Shown here: positions 32,267 through 43,869 of the stretch, one piece after another
Position numbering within the stretch: position 1 is the first letter of the stretch
Layout: each line of letters starts with the position of its first letter
From: Hygrocybe punicea
Lineage: Eukaryota > Basidiomycota > Agaricomycetes > Agaricales > Hygrophoraceae
Direction: 5' to 3'
Assembly: GCA_963556145.1 (NCBI GenBank)
Contig: OY744466.1
Span: forward strand, 4,154,001 to 4,218,000
Length of the DNA stretch: 64,000 nt
Notes under the pieces: model-generated
What the model saw: only the letters and a program-made list of their open reading frames with translations
Databases searched by the model: none
What the model was told of the DNA's origin: nothing
Translations under genes and position numbers: made by a program

Positions 32267-34364
32267 CCGAGGTGAGGATTTCTTTTTGCTCAGGGGAGAG
32301 GGTTGAGCAGGGGTGTGAAGAGAAGCCCCTGCTTATGAAGGGCCATGTATCTTCCTGTGGCCTTATCGCATAAAATGGGGATGACCGGTTCCCTGAGAAT
32401 TTTCGTGTTTGATCACAGACTTCTCCATATCAGGGTGGTATCATCTTTGTTGCAATCGATGGCGTGCGTTTGAGCGCCAAAATCAGGATAATAAACTTCA
32501 AGGGTCCTGGATTGAACAAAATGGAAAAGGCGCTGAGGGTGTTTGAACTTTGAAGGTGTCACGCCACCTCTTCTGTTCCACTTGGCTCCGCTTTGGGCCC
32601 TAGTAGTCTCGTTTGAAGACCGGCCCCGTACCAATGGGGAATTCTATCCGACCCCACAGTCCATGCCGCCCTGTACCGTCTACATCTACAGCCGCAAAAT
32701 ATGGAGGGACATATGATGGAATACCACGTTCTGCCCTCAGCTACGAAGACATTCGCTGAAATTGTAAACACTACGAATTTCTCAAGAGTACACAACACGA
32801 CAAGAAGTGAATATCTATCTCGAGATAGCATCCTAGCCATCACTGAAGCAGATCACCTAGCCAAGTTGGCCAAAACAAATCTATCAATACGTGCATCTAG
32901 GTGTTCGGGGTTGACGATACTCACATGGGTAGTATTAGATCCGAGTCGCTGGAGCAAGTTCATCCTGTCATGCAAGAGTCCTGCATGGGCATTATCGCAT
33001 TGACATCCACGTATACCCGCACAGTTGCATTTAGTGGCTGTACAGCCGGTGCAAGCTGCATCATAAGATCAATACACGAGTATTCGATGGAATGGCGTGG
33101 AGACCTGAGGTATTTGCTGCGGCAGGCTTTCCTCCGCCGTTGCTGCTTGTGTCAACCTGCCGAGATGTGGCTTGCGACGAAAACATTTGGAGTCGAAGAG
33201 GGGTGAGACGTTTCCAGTTCCAACTTCGATCCATGTTTATTAAGAAGGTCGAGGGCCTGACATTTCCGAAACCAAGATCCGTGAAGAACTCCAGGTTGCT
33301 ATCACTTGAGACATTTTTGCGTTTGGGCAAGGCATTCCACACAATAAACCTAGGCCCGGTTAGAAGCAGAGGGCAGATCGACTCGCGATCAGGATGTCTA
33401 TTGAATTCTAGAAACAGATGGTGAACGTGCGAGGGTTCGCAGTCCGAGCTACATGTAGTATGTACGATAGCGGATTTACTTCCCCCGGAAAAACAGATCC
33501 ACAGTCACATGTTTAGATAAAGATAAGATAAAGGACATAAGAAATATTGCAGCCGTACGACAAGAAGTGCGAGCGCGGGAATCCTGAAAAGGTCCGAAGT
33601 TCGACGTCCTAGCGATCTGAATTCCCGCTGTATGCGTCACAGTGCCAGATTGCTCCTAACAATTGTGAATAAATAGGGGGATACTCTATTAGCTAGGGTG
33701 CATTGCGCGACCGGCATATACATAATGAAAATAACTATTTACGGAGAAGGGGTGCTCGTCTTCCCCATTGTTACAACGGCACGTTAAGGGTGGTGGGTGG
33801 CGGGCACGTAGGTGGCTCGTTGGTTGTAATGGTGGTGGTGGGCTCGTCGGCCCATCGTGGTGGTCGGGTGTTAATGGTGGTAGAGGTGGCGATGGCGGCG
33901 GCTCGGACAGTAGGCGGTGGCCCTGTGTTGACGGTGATGGTGGTGTTGCTGGTGGGCGCGTTGGGGCGTCAGTTGTCCCGTTGGTAGTCGCGTTGGCGGC
34001 GGCGGCGGCGATCGTCGTTGTCGTTGTCGTGGCCGCACTGTGGGTGAGGGATTAGCATACAATAACATAGAATATGAAAAAAAAAACATACTTTTCTGCA
34101 GCGGGGGATGGCACGGCCATCCCCCGCCACCTTTACTCGTCTTGGGTGTCCTCATGGCGCTGTCGTTGTGGTCGTTTACCGAACTGGGTTGTTGGTGTTG
34201 TGGATTTGTCTGTGATAAGATAAAGGTCATGTGCGTAGCCAAGTCCCGGGCCGTACTCCGTTTGAATGGGGACAGGTGACTACGGTTTCTTGTAAATTGA
34301 CCATGCCACGGCCTACACAAACGATAAGAACACCTAGTATCGCACCCGCTCTATCTCGACCCCA
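32267..34364. other. Degenerate gene fragments and low-complexity sequence
   Basis: No full gene resolved. On the minus strand near 33070-32930 there is a Cys-rich stretch, CTGCTATKCNCAG then GCQCDNAHAGLL, that runs into MNLLQRLGSN and a GTGAGT donor; it may be one exon of an unknown gene. 33760-34060 is rich in GTGGTGG and GGCGGC and gives open frames without meaning. A run of nine A bases lies near 34080. Confidence 0.35.
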
Positions 34365-35082
34365 ATGAGTTCCAGGCTGGTTCTTGAGCCTGGTATCTAC
34401 CACCTCATGGTGCATGCCTCGAAGAGCCTTGTGATGGACATTGAAGACCCCGACGATTCTAGAGGTAGACTAAATCGTTTTTTCCGTCGTTCTTTTAAAA
34501 GCTGAAAGAGCGTCGTGATCAGTGATCGTCCGCGAACTGAGCCAAGCCTCTCCAGAACAACAGGTAGGACCGAACTAGTCAGTCCTTCTCCACGCTATCA
34601 AGGAATAACGAGACGGAGCAGCAGTGGAATATTCAGTTGAGTCAGGATGGGTGGGGATATACAATCGAGAACTGCGGCGTGAAGGAGCGGTATCTTACGT
34701 GCACCGCCAACGCAAGCAGCACCACCCATTCCCATGTCTCGATTTTAAGGAAGACCAACTACGACTACAGGTCATTCACCTGGGTATTCCGCCCATCAAT
34801 GCATAACAAGACACCGCTCTAGTCTGTATCATATTTTCTCCACTGCACGTGGGTGTTTTCGGCTCATTTAGCTCCTTGCCCTCTCGCAGCCGCATTTATT
34901 ACGGCACGTCCGAGTCGAAAGTCACAGTACCGTATCTGTCCTCTGGCGAATCGGTCTGGCTAGGTGGCAATAAGGAAGTCTTCTGGCAAGTAGTTCCTGT
35001 TGGTGAGGCTGCGGATGGTAGGGACTCTCCAAAGCTTGTCATATTCAGGTTTCTTGTACTAACGTGTGATTATTTAGTGTAA
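34365..35082 (+). CDS. Second beta-trefoil (mycocypin or ricin-B-like) gene, exons partly resolved
   Basis: Starts MSSRLVLEPGIYHLMVHAS (34365), a typical first beta-hairpin of the fold, up to a donor GTAGAC at 34465. The next clear exon holds ETEQQWNIQLSQDGWGYTIE (Q-x-W-type motif) and TWVFRPSMH, to about 34800. The last part reads SRIYYGTSESKVTVPY and KEVFWQVVPVGEA, ending at TAA near 35080-35082, perhaps after a short last intron (TACTAAC branch at about 35058). I could not find a first intron that keeps the frame, so an extra exon or a frameshift is possible. It may be a paralogue of the minus-strand gene at 31573-32266, though the sequences are far apart. Confidence 0.5.
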
Positions 35083-35469
35083 CACTGGCAAGTGATGTTG
35101 TCGAAGACAACAGTCACTGCACACTTTAGAGCACGAGCAAAAGACAGAGGATTGGTATAGTATTTGGTGAAGGAGTGTCTCCTGCTGTACTGTTGAATAT
35201 ACGAGTTCCGAGTCCGAAATGAAATTTAGGCTCGGTCTTATGCACCCCAAAAAATCTATCGTTGCGGCGTTTGCCGAGTTTGGTCCGCTTTGTACCGCGG
35301 ATCTAACCGTTAGCAAGGTCAACAAAGCTTATATTTATAGAGTTGATTGGGTGATTTTTTCGGGTACTACGCAATATCCATTGAATGAAGCCTCTTCGCC
35401 TCTTTCCCTTCATCACCATATCCTACCCTCCATTCGAGTGCTATCGGCTTGCTTTGAATTGTCATTTGT
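35083..35469. other. Intergenic, with a hairpin shared by both gene-pair copies
   Basis: Contains the CCGAGTCC hairpin and a downstream block (CCCCAAAAAATC, TATCGTTGCGGC) that also follows the hairpin at 50282. No protein seen. Confidence 0.5.
35208..35235. repeat. Hairpin downstream of family M gene, copy A
   Basis: CCGAGTCCGAAAT pairs with ATTTAGGCTCGG around a 3-base loop. The same structure with paired changes lies at 50282-50308, at the same place relative to the family M gene. Confidence 0.65.
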
Positions 35470-36535
35470 GTGAAGCGTTTTCTCAGTGCATCCTGTTATC
35501 TTTCTTTGATTTTCCTAAAGTCTTATATAATATATAGTTAACATACCTGAGTGAAAGTGCTATTGAGCAGTGCAATTGAGTGGAGGACCATCAACATTTT
35601 GTAATTTTGGCCTTTGACAGGAACAACTGTGAATGACAACTGGACCTCCACAATGTCCCCGATGCGAAATGTCTGTGGTTGTGCGTCTTTGTATCTTTAA
35701 GGTTTTGGGTTATTATTAATCATTATTCCATGATATTCAGTTACCTTCTATCACCTTCCTCGTTGACGTGGCAATTATAGTATCATACAACATTTTCATC
35801 GCCATGTACGTAGTTCGACTTGGCCATTTCCTCAAGGACACCATGGGGGTTGACGGCCTCAGTGAATGGTATGTGCACCATCTGCGGTGTGTCTCTCTTC
35901 AGTGTGAAGTAGTGATTGGATATTTCAAGGGTGTCGTGTCCCAAGTAAGTCGCCACACTTCATTTTTCAAGTTTTCCTTTGGGGATCTGGCGATAAAAGT
36001 GTGTATAGATTTCTTGCACCGATTTTGTGGCCATGGTGAAATCTGTCATTCCGATGCCAGTAATTGAAATACCTTGTCTCAAGAATTTGTAGCACACTGG
36101 TTTTATGCTGCTGTAATTGTGAGTTATGGTTATGATTGCCAATATATCTTGTATTCACTCACTTCAGTTTCTCTGACAGTGGTGGCAGGTCTAAACCATA
36201 CATGATCCCTTGGACAGTGAAGATCATCTCCTCCATCTTGTCATTTTTGGATCGGATGAGTCACCAAGTTGGTGGTTCCTGTATGCACTTTATAATAACA
36301 TTTTGTGGCCAATTAGGTGCCTAAAGTGACCATGATGAATGTGATATGTATCCGACTTCTGAATACACACTTTCGTTGTGTTAGCCAGCTGGTGGTTGTC
36401 CGTGTCTTCATGCTTGGAAGCCAGTTTCTCCAATGCATCACCTGATGTGAGTTTTAGCTTTCGTAACTCTTGGAGGCGAAAGTAAATCAACATCACTCAT
36501 GCGCTCCTTGCAGATTGTAGTGGAGGTCCATTGCC
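35470..36535 (-). pseudogene. Conserved hypothetical protein, family M copy A
   Basis: Matches family M copy B (50722-52336) exon for exon: DALEKLASKHEDTDNHQLAN (about 36440), the PPTW(x)LIRSK and EEMIFTVQGI region (about 36250), LRQGISITGIGMTDFTMA (about 36065), TKSVQEIYTHFYRQIPKGK (about 36000), and the end part corresponding to GDIVEIK ... LKGQSFKMLTVL (about 35650-35590). The in-frame TGA after TW is present in both copies. Function unknown; I recall this family as abundant in mushroom genomes. Ends approximate. Confidence 0.6.
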
Positions 36536-37395
36536 TCTGATGGGCACTAGCTATGCAACAACTTCTTTATATTTCACCTTCAAAATTAGTCTGTTTTCAC
36601 ATGCATTGACAATACTCAAAGGGCCTTAATCCTTCAGTCCTGTTCATTGTTCATCCATTGCTCAATGTGTTCACAATACTGAATGACCTTAATTCTTCTA
36701 GCCTGTTCATCATTCATCCGTTGCTCGTGCAGTGATGATACCCGAAGGACCTTAATTCTTCCGGCCTGTTTATCATTCATCCTTTGCTTCATTTATGTGT
36801 CTCTGGTTTGGAGTTTGACAGGTGTTTCCCACAGTCTCACGTGTATCGTGTTCTGTATATGCAGGCAAAATGAACAAAAGGGACAGGACTGGAGTAAAAT
36901 TGCAAATGTACTGCAGAATGCTCTCTTGGCCAAGTCTCTGTCTTTGTTTGTGGTTACGAGTGGAGTTGCCACGATATTGTCTGTTGCACAGGCATTTGAA
37001 ATTGAGTTGCTGCCTTTATTACTGTTGATTTATTAACATCTGTTGTTGATTCACAGATGTCTGTCAATGACATTGATCACATGTCCTGTGGAGTAAATTC
37101 ATGACCTTGCCGCTGTATGGCCAAGATATAACTGTCTACAACCACCCACCATCCGACTATTTACAACCACCCATAACCACCAACCCAATGTCTTCGCAAA
37201 AGTCCACCAAAAAGAGGTATGGATGTATCCCCACCCAAACGCATTTTAATCTTGTTATCTTGTAGCACTGGTACTACCAAATTGATGAAAAGAAATGCGC
37301 TCGCTGAGCCCCTCACTCCAAGCCCCACTTGGTATATCTTCCTGGTATTGTATGCCTTTGCTCACATCCATTTGCAGCCAAAAGTCACCTCTAAA
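36536..37395. other. Space between divergent genes, left part
   Basis: Short repeats near 36620-36790: TTAATTCTTC(T/C)(A/G)GCCTGTTCATCATTCATCC-like units occur three times about 60 bp apart. Otherwise no gene was recognised; possibly first exons and shared promoter of the divergent pair. Confidence 0.4.
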
Positions 37396-37570
37396 TAGGG
37401 TGTAGCACAGGTGACCTGCAGGTCGCCAGGCCGGACACTGTACCCATACCCGCAGACACCGTACCTGTGATGGGTGCAGGTCTGCATTACCCGCAGTCAG
37501 ACATGGGTGTGGTGGTTGCCCGTGTGGCCATGCGGGTAGTGTCGACGACAGCAGCAGCGAGCTCCTCAAG

Positions 37571-37621
37571 CCCACAAATGAAATGTACACGTCAATTGAC
37601 GCGACGGTTCACATTTGTGGG
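37571..37621. repeat. Palindromic module 5, variant arms
   Basis: The usual core CGTCAATTGACG, but the outer arms are CCCACAAATG and CATTTGTGGG, a perfect complement of ten bases that is unrelated to the usual ACCTCGCGAA arms. Total 51 bp. Confidence 0.82.
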
Positions 37622-37750
37622 GCTGGGTTGGGCTGGTTCCGTCGTCTTGTCCCACTGCCATCCTCCCTGCTCCACCACCGTCATCATCACCTTGCTGCTG
37701 CCAGTTGGCAGTGGAAGTCGTCACCGTCGTCGTCGTTTCACAGGCCAGAT

Positions 37751-37805
37751 ACCTCACGAACAACGTCTGCGCATCAGTTGATGCGCCAGCCCATTTTCGC
37801 GAGGT
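37751..37805. repeat. Palindromic module 6
   Basis: Arms ACCTCACGAA and TTCGCGAGGT around GCGCATCAGTTGATGCGC (core CAGTTG). Total 55 bp. Confidence 0.82.
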
Positions 37806-37889
37806 GATTAGTTTGAGGTCTGTGGGGGCACTCGTGGCGTGTTCTGGGGTGCCGTTGGAGTATGAGGCATCTGTGGGGCCATTGTGTCT

Positions 37890-37990
37890 TCGCGAGGTCT
37901 TCGTTCATCTTTGCAAGGTCTTCATTTGTCTTCACAAGGTCTTCATTTGTCTTCGCGAGGTCTTCATTTGTCTTTGCACGGTCTTTGTTC
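37890..37990. repeat. Tandem repeat of about 24 bp in hAT element C
   Basis: Units such as GTCTTCATTTGTCTTCGCGA and GTCTTCATTTGTCTTCACAA repeat four to five times; each carries half of the outer arm of the palindromic module (CGCGAGGT or CACAAGGT). Confidence 0.75.
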
Positions 37991-38006
37991 GTAGTTTGGT
38001 GCTGGC

Positions 38007-38051
38007 GACTTCATTAACGATGTTGACGCGTCACTGTGCTTTCACGAAGTC
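38007..38051. repeat. Palindromic module 7, short
   Basis: Arms GACTTCATTAA and TTCACGAAGTC around TGTTGACGCGTCACT. Total 45 bp; degenerate. Confidence 0.6.
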
Positions 38052-38075
38052 TTCATGCGTGTTTTCATGCTGGGG

Positions 38076-38130
38076 ACCTCGCGAACACGCGTTGACGCAT
38101 TGACTGACGCATCAACGTCGTTTGCGAGGT
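38076..38130. repeat. Palindromic module 8
   Basis: Arms ACCTCGCGAA and TTTGCGAGGT around GTTGACGCAT ... ATCAAC, which has no CAATTG but is still nearly self-complementary. Total 55 bp. Confidence 0.75.
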
Positions 38131-38606
38131 GTGGACTGGAAGGCAGGGGGTTAGCTGATGTCGGTGGTGAAAGAATCGGGGCATGTACCTGTGCTGGTAA
38201 GTGGATGCACCACCCTCCCAGCCATTTCCCTTCATCGCTGTGTTGTTGTTGTTGTTGTTGGTTGGTGGTGGTGGTGTTGGTGGTGGCGGCGGTTTGGGTA
38301 TAACTTAGTTATTAGATATGTTAGATAAATGAATTAAAAGTAAAAAAAAACTTACCTTTGGGGCCCATCGGGACCCTCTGTGCTAACCTGTGGATACCCA
38401 TCTACCGCGGGTAAGGGTGTGCGGTAGTGCACAGGTTGCCAAATTGGGACACCGTACCCATACCCGAGCAACCCACAGCCCGAAAACCGGGGGTTTACCT
38501 GAACCCGTGCTATACCCTACCTCTAAAGTGCAAGATACCAGCTATAGTCATTGCTGATTCTGAAGTGTATGTCTATCTCTTAGTTGTTTTGCTGAACAGA
38601 GTTTGA

Positions 38607-40695
38607 TTTATGTGCTAGAGACCTTCTTGAATTATCCACTGTCTCACCGAAGAAGAAAAAGTTATCTTCCCTTAGTCCTACTCCAGGGTTTGAAGATTTC
38701 AAAAAACTGCCACCTGTTTCCATCTTGTAGGTATTTTTTCTTTTGTTCATTGTATTCATTCATTCCTGTTCAGGGCCAAGATTGATGCAATGCTCCTTGC
38801 CACAAATTCTTCTGTCTTGTTTGGTACTGCTGAGGAGGAACTATCTATGGAGGAGGAGATATTGAGGTAATGTCTTCCTGTCACGCATCAACCCCATTTA
38901 ATTTTGTGCAGGTCTCCTGTGGTGAAGGGAAAGTCTGTGAGTGTGAAGGGAAAGCCCACCGGCAAGGGTAAGCAACTGACAGTGAAGGAAGAGCCCTTGC
39001 CTATGTAAGTCACCACAATACTCATCCTGTTGCAGTTTCAGACTTTGGTTTCTAGGTTGGAAAAAGAGGAGACACCGCGCCGTAATGCTGCTTTGCATGT
39101 GAGGCCTTGTTCAATGTAATCTTTCCTTTATTCCTAAATCATATGAAGTTCCTTACATGTCCCAGCTGGGCCAAGATCTTGTCGGAGAAGGCACGTATAA
39201 TTGAAGCATTGAGTAGTTTATTTTTTTGCATCCCTATACCCTAGTGCTTTTCTTTCCGCATGCTAATCTTCATCTCAATCAAGTGCCACGATAAAGGTTG
39301 AAGCACCAGCAGTGTATGTTTTCAGTTTGTTGTGTTCTTTATCTGCTAATTGATAATTCAGGCCTGCTGTTGTTTTGGATGATAATGATAGTCACCTTTC
39401 CAATATTGCCCTAAATGATGACAGCAATGCCTCCGATTTGCCAGTTGCCATTGCAGGTGACATTGAGGGTGCAGGTGCCGGTGCAGATGTGGAGGCAGAG
39501 GTGGAGGCAGAGGCAGAGGCAGAGGCAGATGCAGATGCAGATGTGGATGTGGATGTGGAGACAGAGGAAGAGAGTGACCCGAGCTTGGCGGTTGCACACA
39601 AGGCATTCCAGGATCTGGTTCTGTACAAGTACTATAACAACCTCCCAATGCTTTCGTAAGTCATTTCCTCTTGTCGAGTTATCTTGATGAGCTGATATTA
39701 CTTGTTTGTTTTCAGCCGTTTTTGTGACATTCAACCGTTCTCGCCAAGTGCCGATAATTTGTCCCCTCAGGTTTCTTTCTCAAACTTGGTTGAGGTTCTT
39801 GATGAATCATCTGTCAAGTGTGTTTCACCCTCTCCTTGCCAATCACCTGCTTACTCCCAATGTAGTGCTCTATTGAAAGGTCTTGTCTTTGTCAGGTCTG
39901 GATATTTTGTCAATACCAGCAGAGTTCATCCCAATGTCCTCACTGTTGAATCACGCCACATGAAGATTGCTGGCACCAATAATAATGCTGTTAGAATTAT
40001 GTTGGGCCTCGTATCAGAGTGGTCACTGGTTAGGGAGGGAATTGGTGATGCTGCGAGTGCACTGTATCCTGTCCACAAAGTCACCATTGTGCCATTTGTG
40101 CAAGAAATGAGTAGAGATACATCTCTGTGGGGCCAGGTATCCAATTTTAGTGTGGTATCTGGGGCAATTTCTACCCTCGGATTGTCTTTTCTAACTCGGA
40201 GACAGCGTAAGTTTGATTTTTTCAGCAACTCAGTTCATTTTCAGACTGTCTGTTGCTCTGTTACAGCGGCCACTATTCCCACTTCACCCCAGAAAACCAG
40301 CCATCTTTTCATGACATTCTTGAGCCCTTTCGAGTCTGGTTCATGAGCTGTGGGAAGACAAGGTGACTCATACCCTGCTTCACGTGGTTTCGATGAGAAA
40401 AGTGCGGTTGTACTATTTTTCTGGATCACACTTTATTGCTGACTACTTTGTAGTACCAATATATGATGGCTGTTCTGCAATGGGCCATGTGTTTTCCTTC
40501 AAGGATGAGGACTTTTGAAACTTAATGAAGTTTCCACTTTACAAGCAAGGCACGTGTGATCTTCCAGACAATGCAGTTGTTGCTGTTTGGTACACCCTGA
40601 GCACATATGTTGGTGAGCGGTCGGGTATGACAATCCTCTCCTCCAACGTACAGTTTGTCATTTTGCTCACCATCACTGTTGCACCTCCCACTTAA
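38607..40695 (+). pseudogene. Family P copy 2, nonsense mutation
   Basis: Unknown function. Exon-like blocks: Lys-rich (SPKKKKLSSLSPTPGF, about 38650), IDAMLLATNSSVLFGTAEEE (38770-38860), SPVVKGKSVSVKGKPTGKGK (38913-39000), then an acidic exon with a hexanucleotide repeat (VEAEVEAEAEAEADADADV, 39490-39560) that ends LYKYYNNLPMLS; FCDIQPFSPSADNLS (39720); the conserved core GLVFVRSGYFVNTSRVHPN (about 39880-40206, donor GTAAGT); and the last exon (40453-40695, VPIYDG to TAA). In the last exon TGA at 40516-40518 replaces the CGA of copy 1 (KDFRDLS), so the product would lose about 60 residues. Divergent from the family M gene on the left. Confidence 0.7.
39480..39565 (+). repeat. Hexanucleotide repeat in a coding exon
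   Basis: GAGGCA, GATGCA and GTGGAT units encode an acidic run of Glu/Ala, Asp/Ala and Val/Asp. The copies at 1835 and 52738 lack it, so it has grown only in this copy. Confidence 0.85.
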
Positions 40696-42139
40696 ACATT
40701 GCATCATGTGTTACATAGTTGTTCCACTCACCTTTTTTGTCAATGCAATCTCCTGTGATGATTGTTAAATCTATTGTGTGTAATCAATCTTGAAGAAAGA
40801 GGTGGCATTATTGGGGTGGAAAATTGCAGCTGTTTGTGTGGCCCCATTGATGAAACCACTGCCTCAGATTGCAGCATGGAAAAAACCAGGGGGGAGAATC
40901 TTGCGTGGGTGCAGAATCACCAAATAAAATGATAGTCTCTGCCATCGCTCTGTCGTGATGTGGAGTCGTGTCTGGTGAACGCAATCAGGAATATTACATC
41001 TCATAGAATGGCCACAATACTTTACTAGCTTGACTCGCTCCCTGAGTGATATGATCCTTGGGAGTGATTATATCCCACAAGCACATCCCACGTATTGCAC
41101 TTTTGTGCTCTGGTAGACCTATGTGCACTACCAAACCAGTCAAAGCCCTTGTCCTTGTCAGTCTCCAAAGAAGCCTTAGTCTGCAAAGAGGGAGATCATT
41201 CAGTATACACGTTTGAAATAGTGCACTCTTTGCTCGCACATGGTGCATGATGTATGGTGTAGATGCAGGTTCGGGGTGGCTTCGGAATAATAATGATCCT
41301 AGCCTAGGGGTGTCAGCGTAGAAGTGACGGTGGATAAGTCAGTGTCAGGAACAGTAGTAAAAAGTGGAAATGGAAATAAAAATGTAAGCCACCATGTAAA
41401 ACTAGACAAATAACGATGAATCTGGCGATGAATGGACTGAAAACAGATAAATAACAAAGAACCCGACGATGCTGACGATGTCGGGTATGGCGGGTCAGGT
41501 CGGGTCAGGTCAGGTCAGGTCGGAAACGATGAACAAATAATGGAACTACAATAAAGACGACGAGGTCAACTACGAAAAGCTAAGGGTCTACGAGGACGAG
41601 CATTTGAAGGTAATTCTGACTATAGGAAAATGGGGACTAAGGGTATCTCTTTTTGTATGGTCGTCGGGGACCATTTTTATAGTACATGAGTGAGTAATCT
41701 ACTTTCGGACATGTCTATTTTGGCCGATGGTAAACTACAAAGAAAGGTTGGAATGGGGATGTGGAAAGGGGGGTTGCAAAGCGACGAAGACAGGAAAATG
41801 GAGGGGAAAACGAATATCCATGAAAAGATGTGAAATGTCCTACATATCTCCGAAAGGACAAGGGGATGCACAAATAAGGTAAGTCCAAAGTTGGGAATCA
41901 AGTCTGATGAGATCCATCTCTTACAATTAGAACTCTGGGGCTTATGAGGCTGCCAGATTTGGTCCAAAAGTGGCCATCACAAGCAGCATGTGTCGGGTTA
42001 CATCGGTCACGTCAGGTTATGTCGGGTTTGAATGCAAGTCGATTGGAGGCATTGGGGGCATTGGGTTTGTCCGGATTTGTGATATATCGACGATACAGAC
42101 TCAGAGGGACGTTGAGTCTCTACAATGGAACGAGCACTT
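40696..42139. other. No gene recognised; GGTCA repeats
   Basis: Tandem GGTCA / GGGTCAGGTC units at about 41480-41525. Nothing else stands out. The minus-strand ORF at 41677-41967 has no features that I recognise. Confidence 0.4.
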
Positions 42140-42789
42140 ACAGACAGACAGATTGACTTGTCCATTGGTTTGCCAGGCCATATGTCATGCCTATGTGTAT
42201 TCCCTCACCGTCCACCCAATCCCCAAAGGTGCCAGGATTCTTCTCCTCGTCTACCCCTTACTTCCCACTGTGTACGTATCCAGTGCCTTCTGCCAGCTCT
42301 TGCAGAATCTTTCGTGCTGCAAGCTGATGGACCATCCACAATGTTTCCAGTATGGTCTGACCAGGAATCTCGAGCTCAATCTCATCGCCAAAAAGCGTCA
42401 TTCCACAGAGACACCACTGTTGGTGTGGGAATGTTGCTGGATAAGATGACGTAGGCCATGGTGCATGAAAAAGGGGAAAGCAGGGGCAGTTTGTATGGCG
42501 CTTGAATGACGGTCAGAACAAGAAATTTTGGAAGGTCGGCAAAGCGGTTCATAGTGCTCTGAACCACAGGTAGCAGAGTATCAGGATCGAAGAGACTGAG
42601 CTTCTTCACCTCATGGACCACATCTCCATTGAGGGGCGTGGATTTCTCCCTAGCAGCCATGTTGGTTTCCTCTATGGATGGTCTGCCCTTCCATTCAAGT
42701 TGGTAATTCTGGATATGCGCACTTAGTCCCCTTTCAGCATTCACACTACCTTTCCCTACCTGGCTGGTTAGGATGACAGGTGTGCACAC
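42140..42789 (-). pseudogene. Fragment of a VWA/VIT-type fungal protein
   Basis: Minus-strand reading LFDPDTLLPVVQSTMNRFAD, KFLVLTVIQAPYKLPLLSPF, TMAYVILSSNIPTPTVVSL and, after a frame change near 42395, GDEIELEIPGQTILETLWMV with HQLAARKILQELAEGTGYVH. This order (QAP...P.L..F.R..VY.L.S......P..V.L; LELEIP; IHQLAA+K..QELEEG) is what I recall from fungal proteins with von Willebrand A and VIT domains, in the part that follows the VWA domain. The VWA domain itself is not seen. A fragment, interrupted by at least one frameshift. Confidence 0.45.
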
Positions 42790-43049
42790 AGGCTATGCAC
42801 AAAGCAAGCACCTCATGAAGACATGGATGCCCCACAAGCAAATTGAGAATTTGCTGGTCGTTTACTGTTGAATTCCGGAGTTGAATGCTATTATGTAATG
42901 AGTTGATTTTTGAGATTCGGCCAGCAAAAATCTCTACATCTTTGCAAGCCAATATGCATGCAAGCCTGTATCTCTCAGCTGTTCTACTCTCTATTTTCAT
43001 CTGGCTTCTGTTACAATCTCTGCATGTTTCTGCTCTGAGTGGCATTCAA
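42790..43049. other. No feature recognised
   Basis: Short open stretch on the minus strand (CRDCNRSQMK, CKDVEIFAGR) without known resemblance. Confidence 0.3.
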
Positions 43050-43309
43050 CTGTATTACAGGCCTGGGGGTGGTTATTATAGGTGTGTTCAGTTTTTCCAG
43101 GCGATTCAAGTCCATTATTACATGTGTTGACTTATCTACTAGTGGGGATCCCTTTTGGCTGTCAGTGGGTGATATTCTGCCATCCATGAGTGATCCATTC
43201 ACATATCGTTGGCTTGCCTTTCCCAGGCATGTTCCGAGTCTGTTACTGCCTCTTCGGGACAACACCTAAATGTAAGTGCCAGTGATTATTGCTTCACTCA
43301 CTTTCACTA

Positions 43310-43680
43310 AAAATCAAGGCGCAGTTGGTTACTTCTGCTTTGAAGCCTTTGATGGGCTGCATTCTGGTGTCCATGAGTGATTCAATTGATAAATTATTGT
43401 TGTGCTTTTTTATGTATATATTCAAGGTACTGTTAGTTACCTCTGCTTCAGTGGACTATATTGTACCATCCATGAGTGAACTGATAATATAGTATCGTTC
43501 CACCTTTCATGTATATATTACTCCAGACATGTTTGGAAAGTCTCTCCAGCCCGTGGTCTTTGTGTACTGATGCGTCCCCGCCTTACAGTGTGAGCACCAG
43601 TGATTAGATTGGTTGCCATTGCTGACTTTTATACATGCTCAAGGCACAATTGGTTACCTCTGCTTCGGAGAACCTCTCAA
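43310..43680 (+). repeat. Imperfect repeats at the 5' side of Helitron copy 2
   Basis: CAAGGCGCAGTTGGTTACTT, CAAGGTACTGTTAGTTACCT and CAAGGCACAATTGGTTACCT start units near 43317, 43425 and 43641. Nearby, CCATCCATGAGTGA recurs at 43181, 43371 (as GTCCATGAGTGA) and 43470. Confidence 0.6.
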
Positions 43681-43869
43681 TTAAAAGTTATGTGACTCTT
43701 GTTAGTCCATGGCAAATGTCCTTGTGCATCATGCATATGCTTGCCCACTGTGGGTGTCTGTCTTTACGCTCACCATGCATGTCCAATGTTTCTTGTATGT
43801 CTCCCACAAATGTGGGAGTATCTATACCACAAATGTCCTTTACCTGCCTGGGGTGTCAGCTGCCAATAT

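Larger units (their letters stand above)
37396..38519. mobile_element. hAT-type non-autonomous element C, 1124 bp
   Basis: Perfect 8-bp duplication CCTCTAAA (37388-37395 and 38520-38527). Left end TAGGGTGTAGCACAGGT; right end, reverse complement, TAGGGTATAGCACGGGT. The subterminal parts carry many GTACCC / ATACCC motifs. Inside are four palindromic modules (one with changed outer arms) and tandem CTTCGCGAGGTCTTCATTTG-like repeats at 37890-37990. No transposase. It lies in the intergenic space of the duplicated gene pair A. Confidence 0.92.

Noticed and set aside
33703..34320. Overlapping ORFs rich in Gly, Val or Arg/His
   Set aside because: Low-complexity GTGGTGG and GGCGGC sequence; no exon signals that fit and no family resemblance.
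41677..41967. Minus-strand ORF of 96 codons as a gene
   Set aside because: No splice context, no recognisable motif, and it lies in a region with simple repeats.
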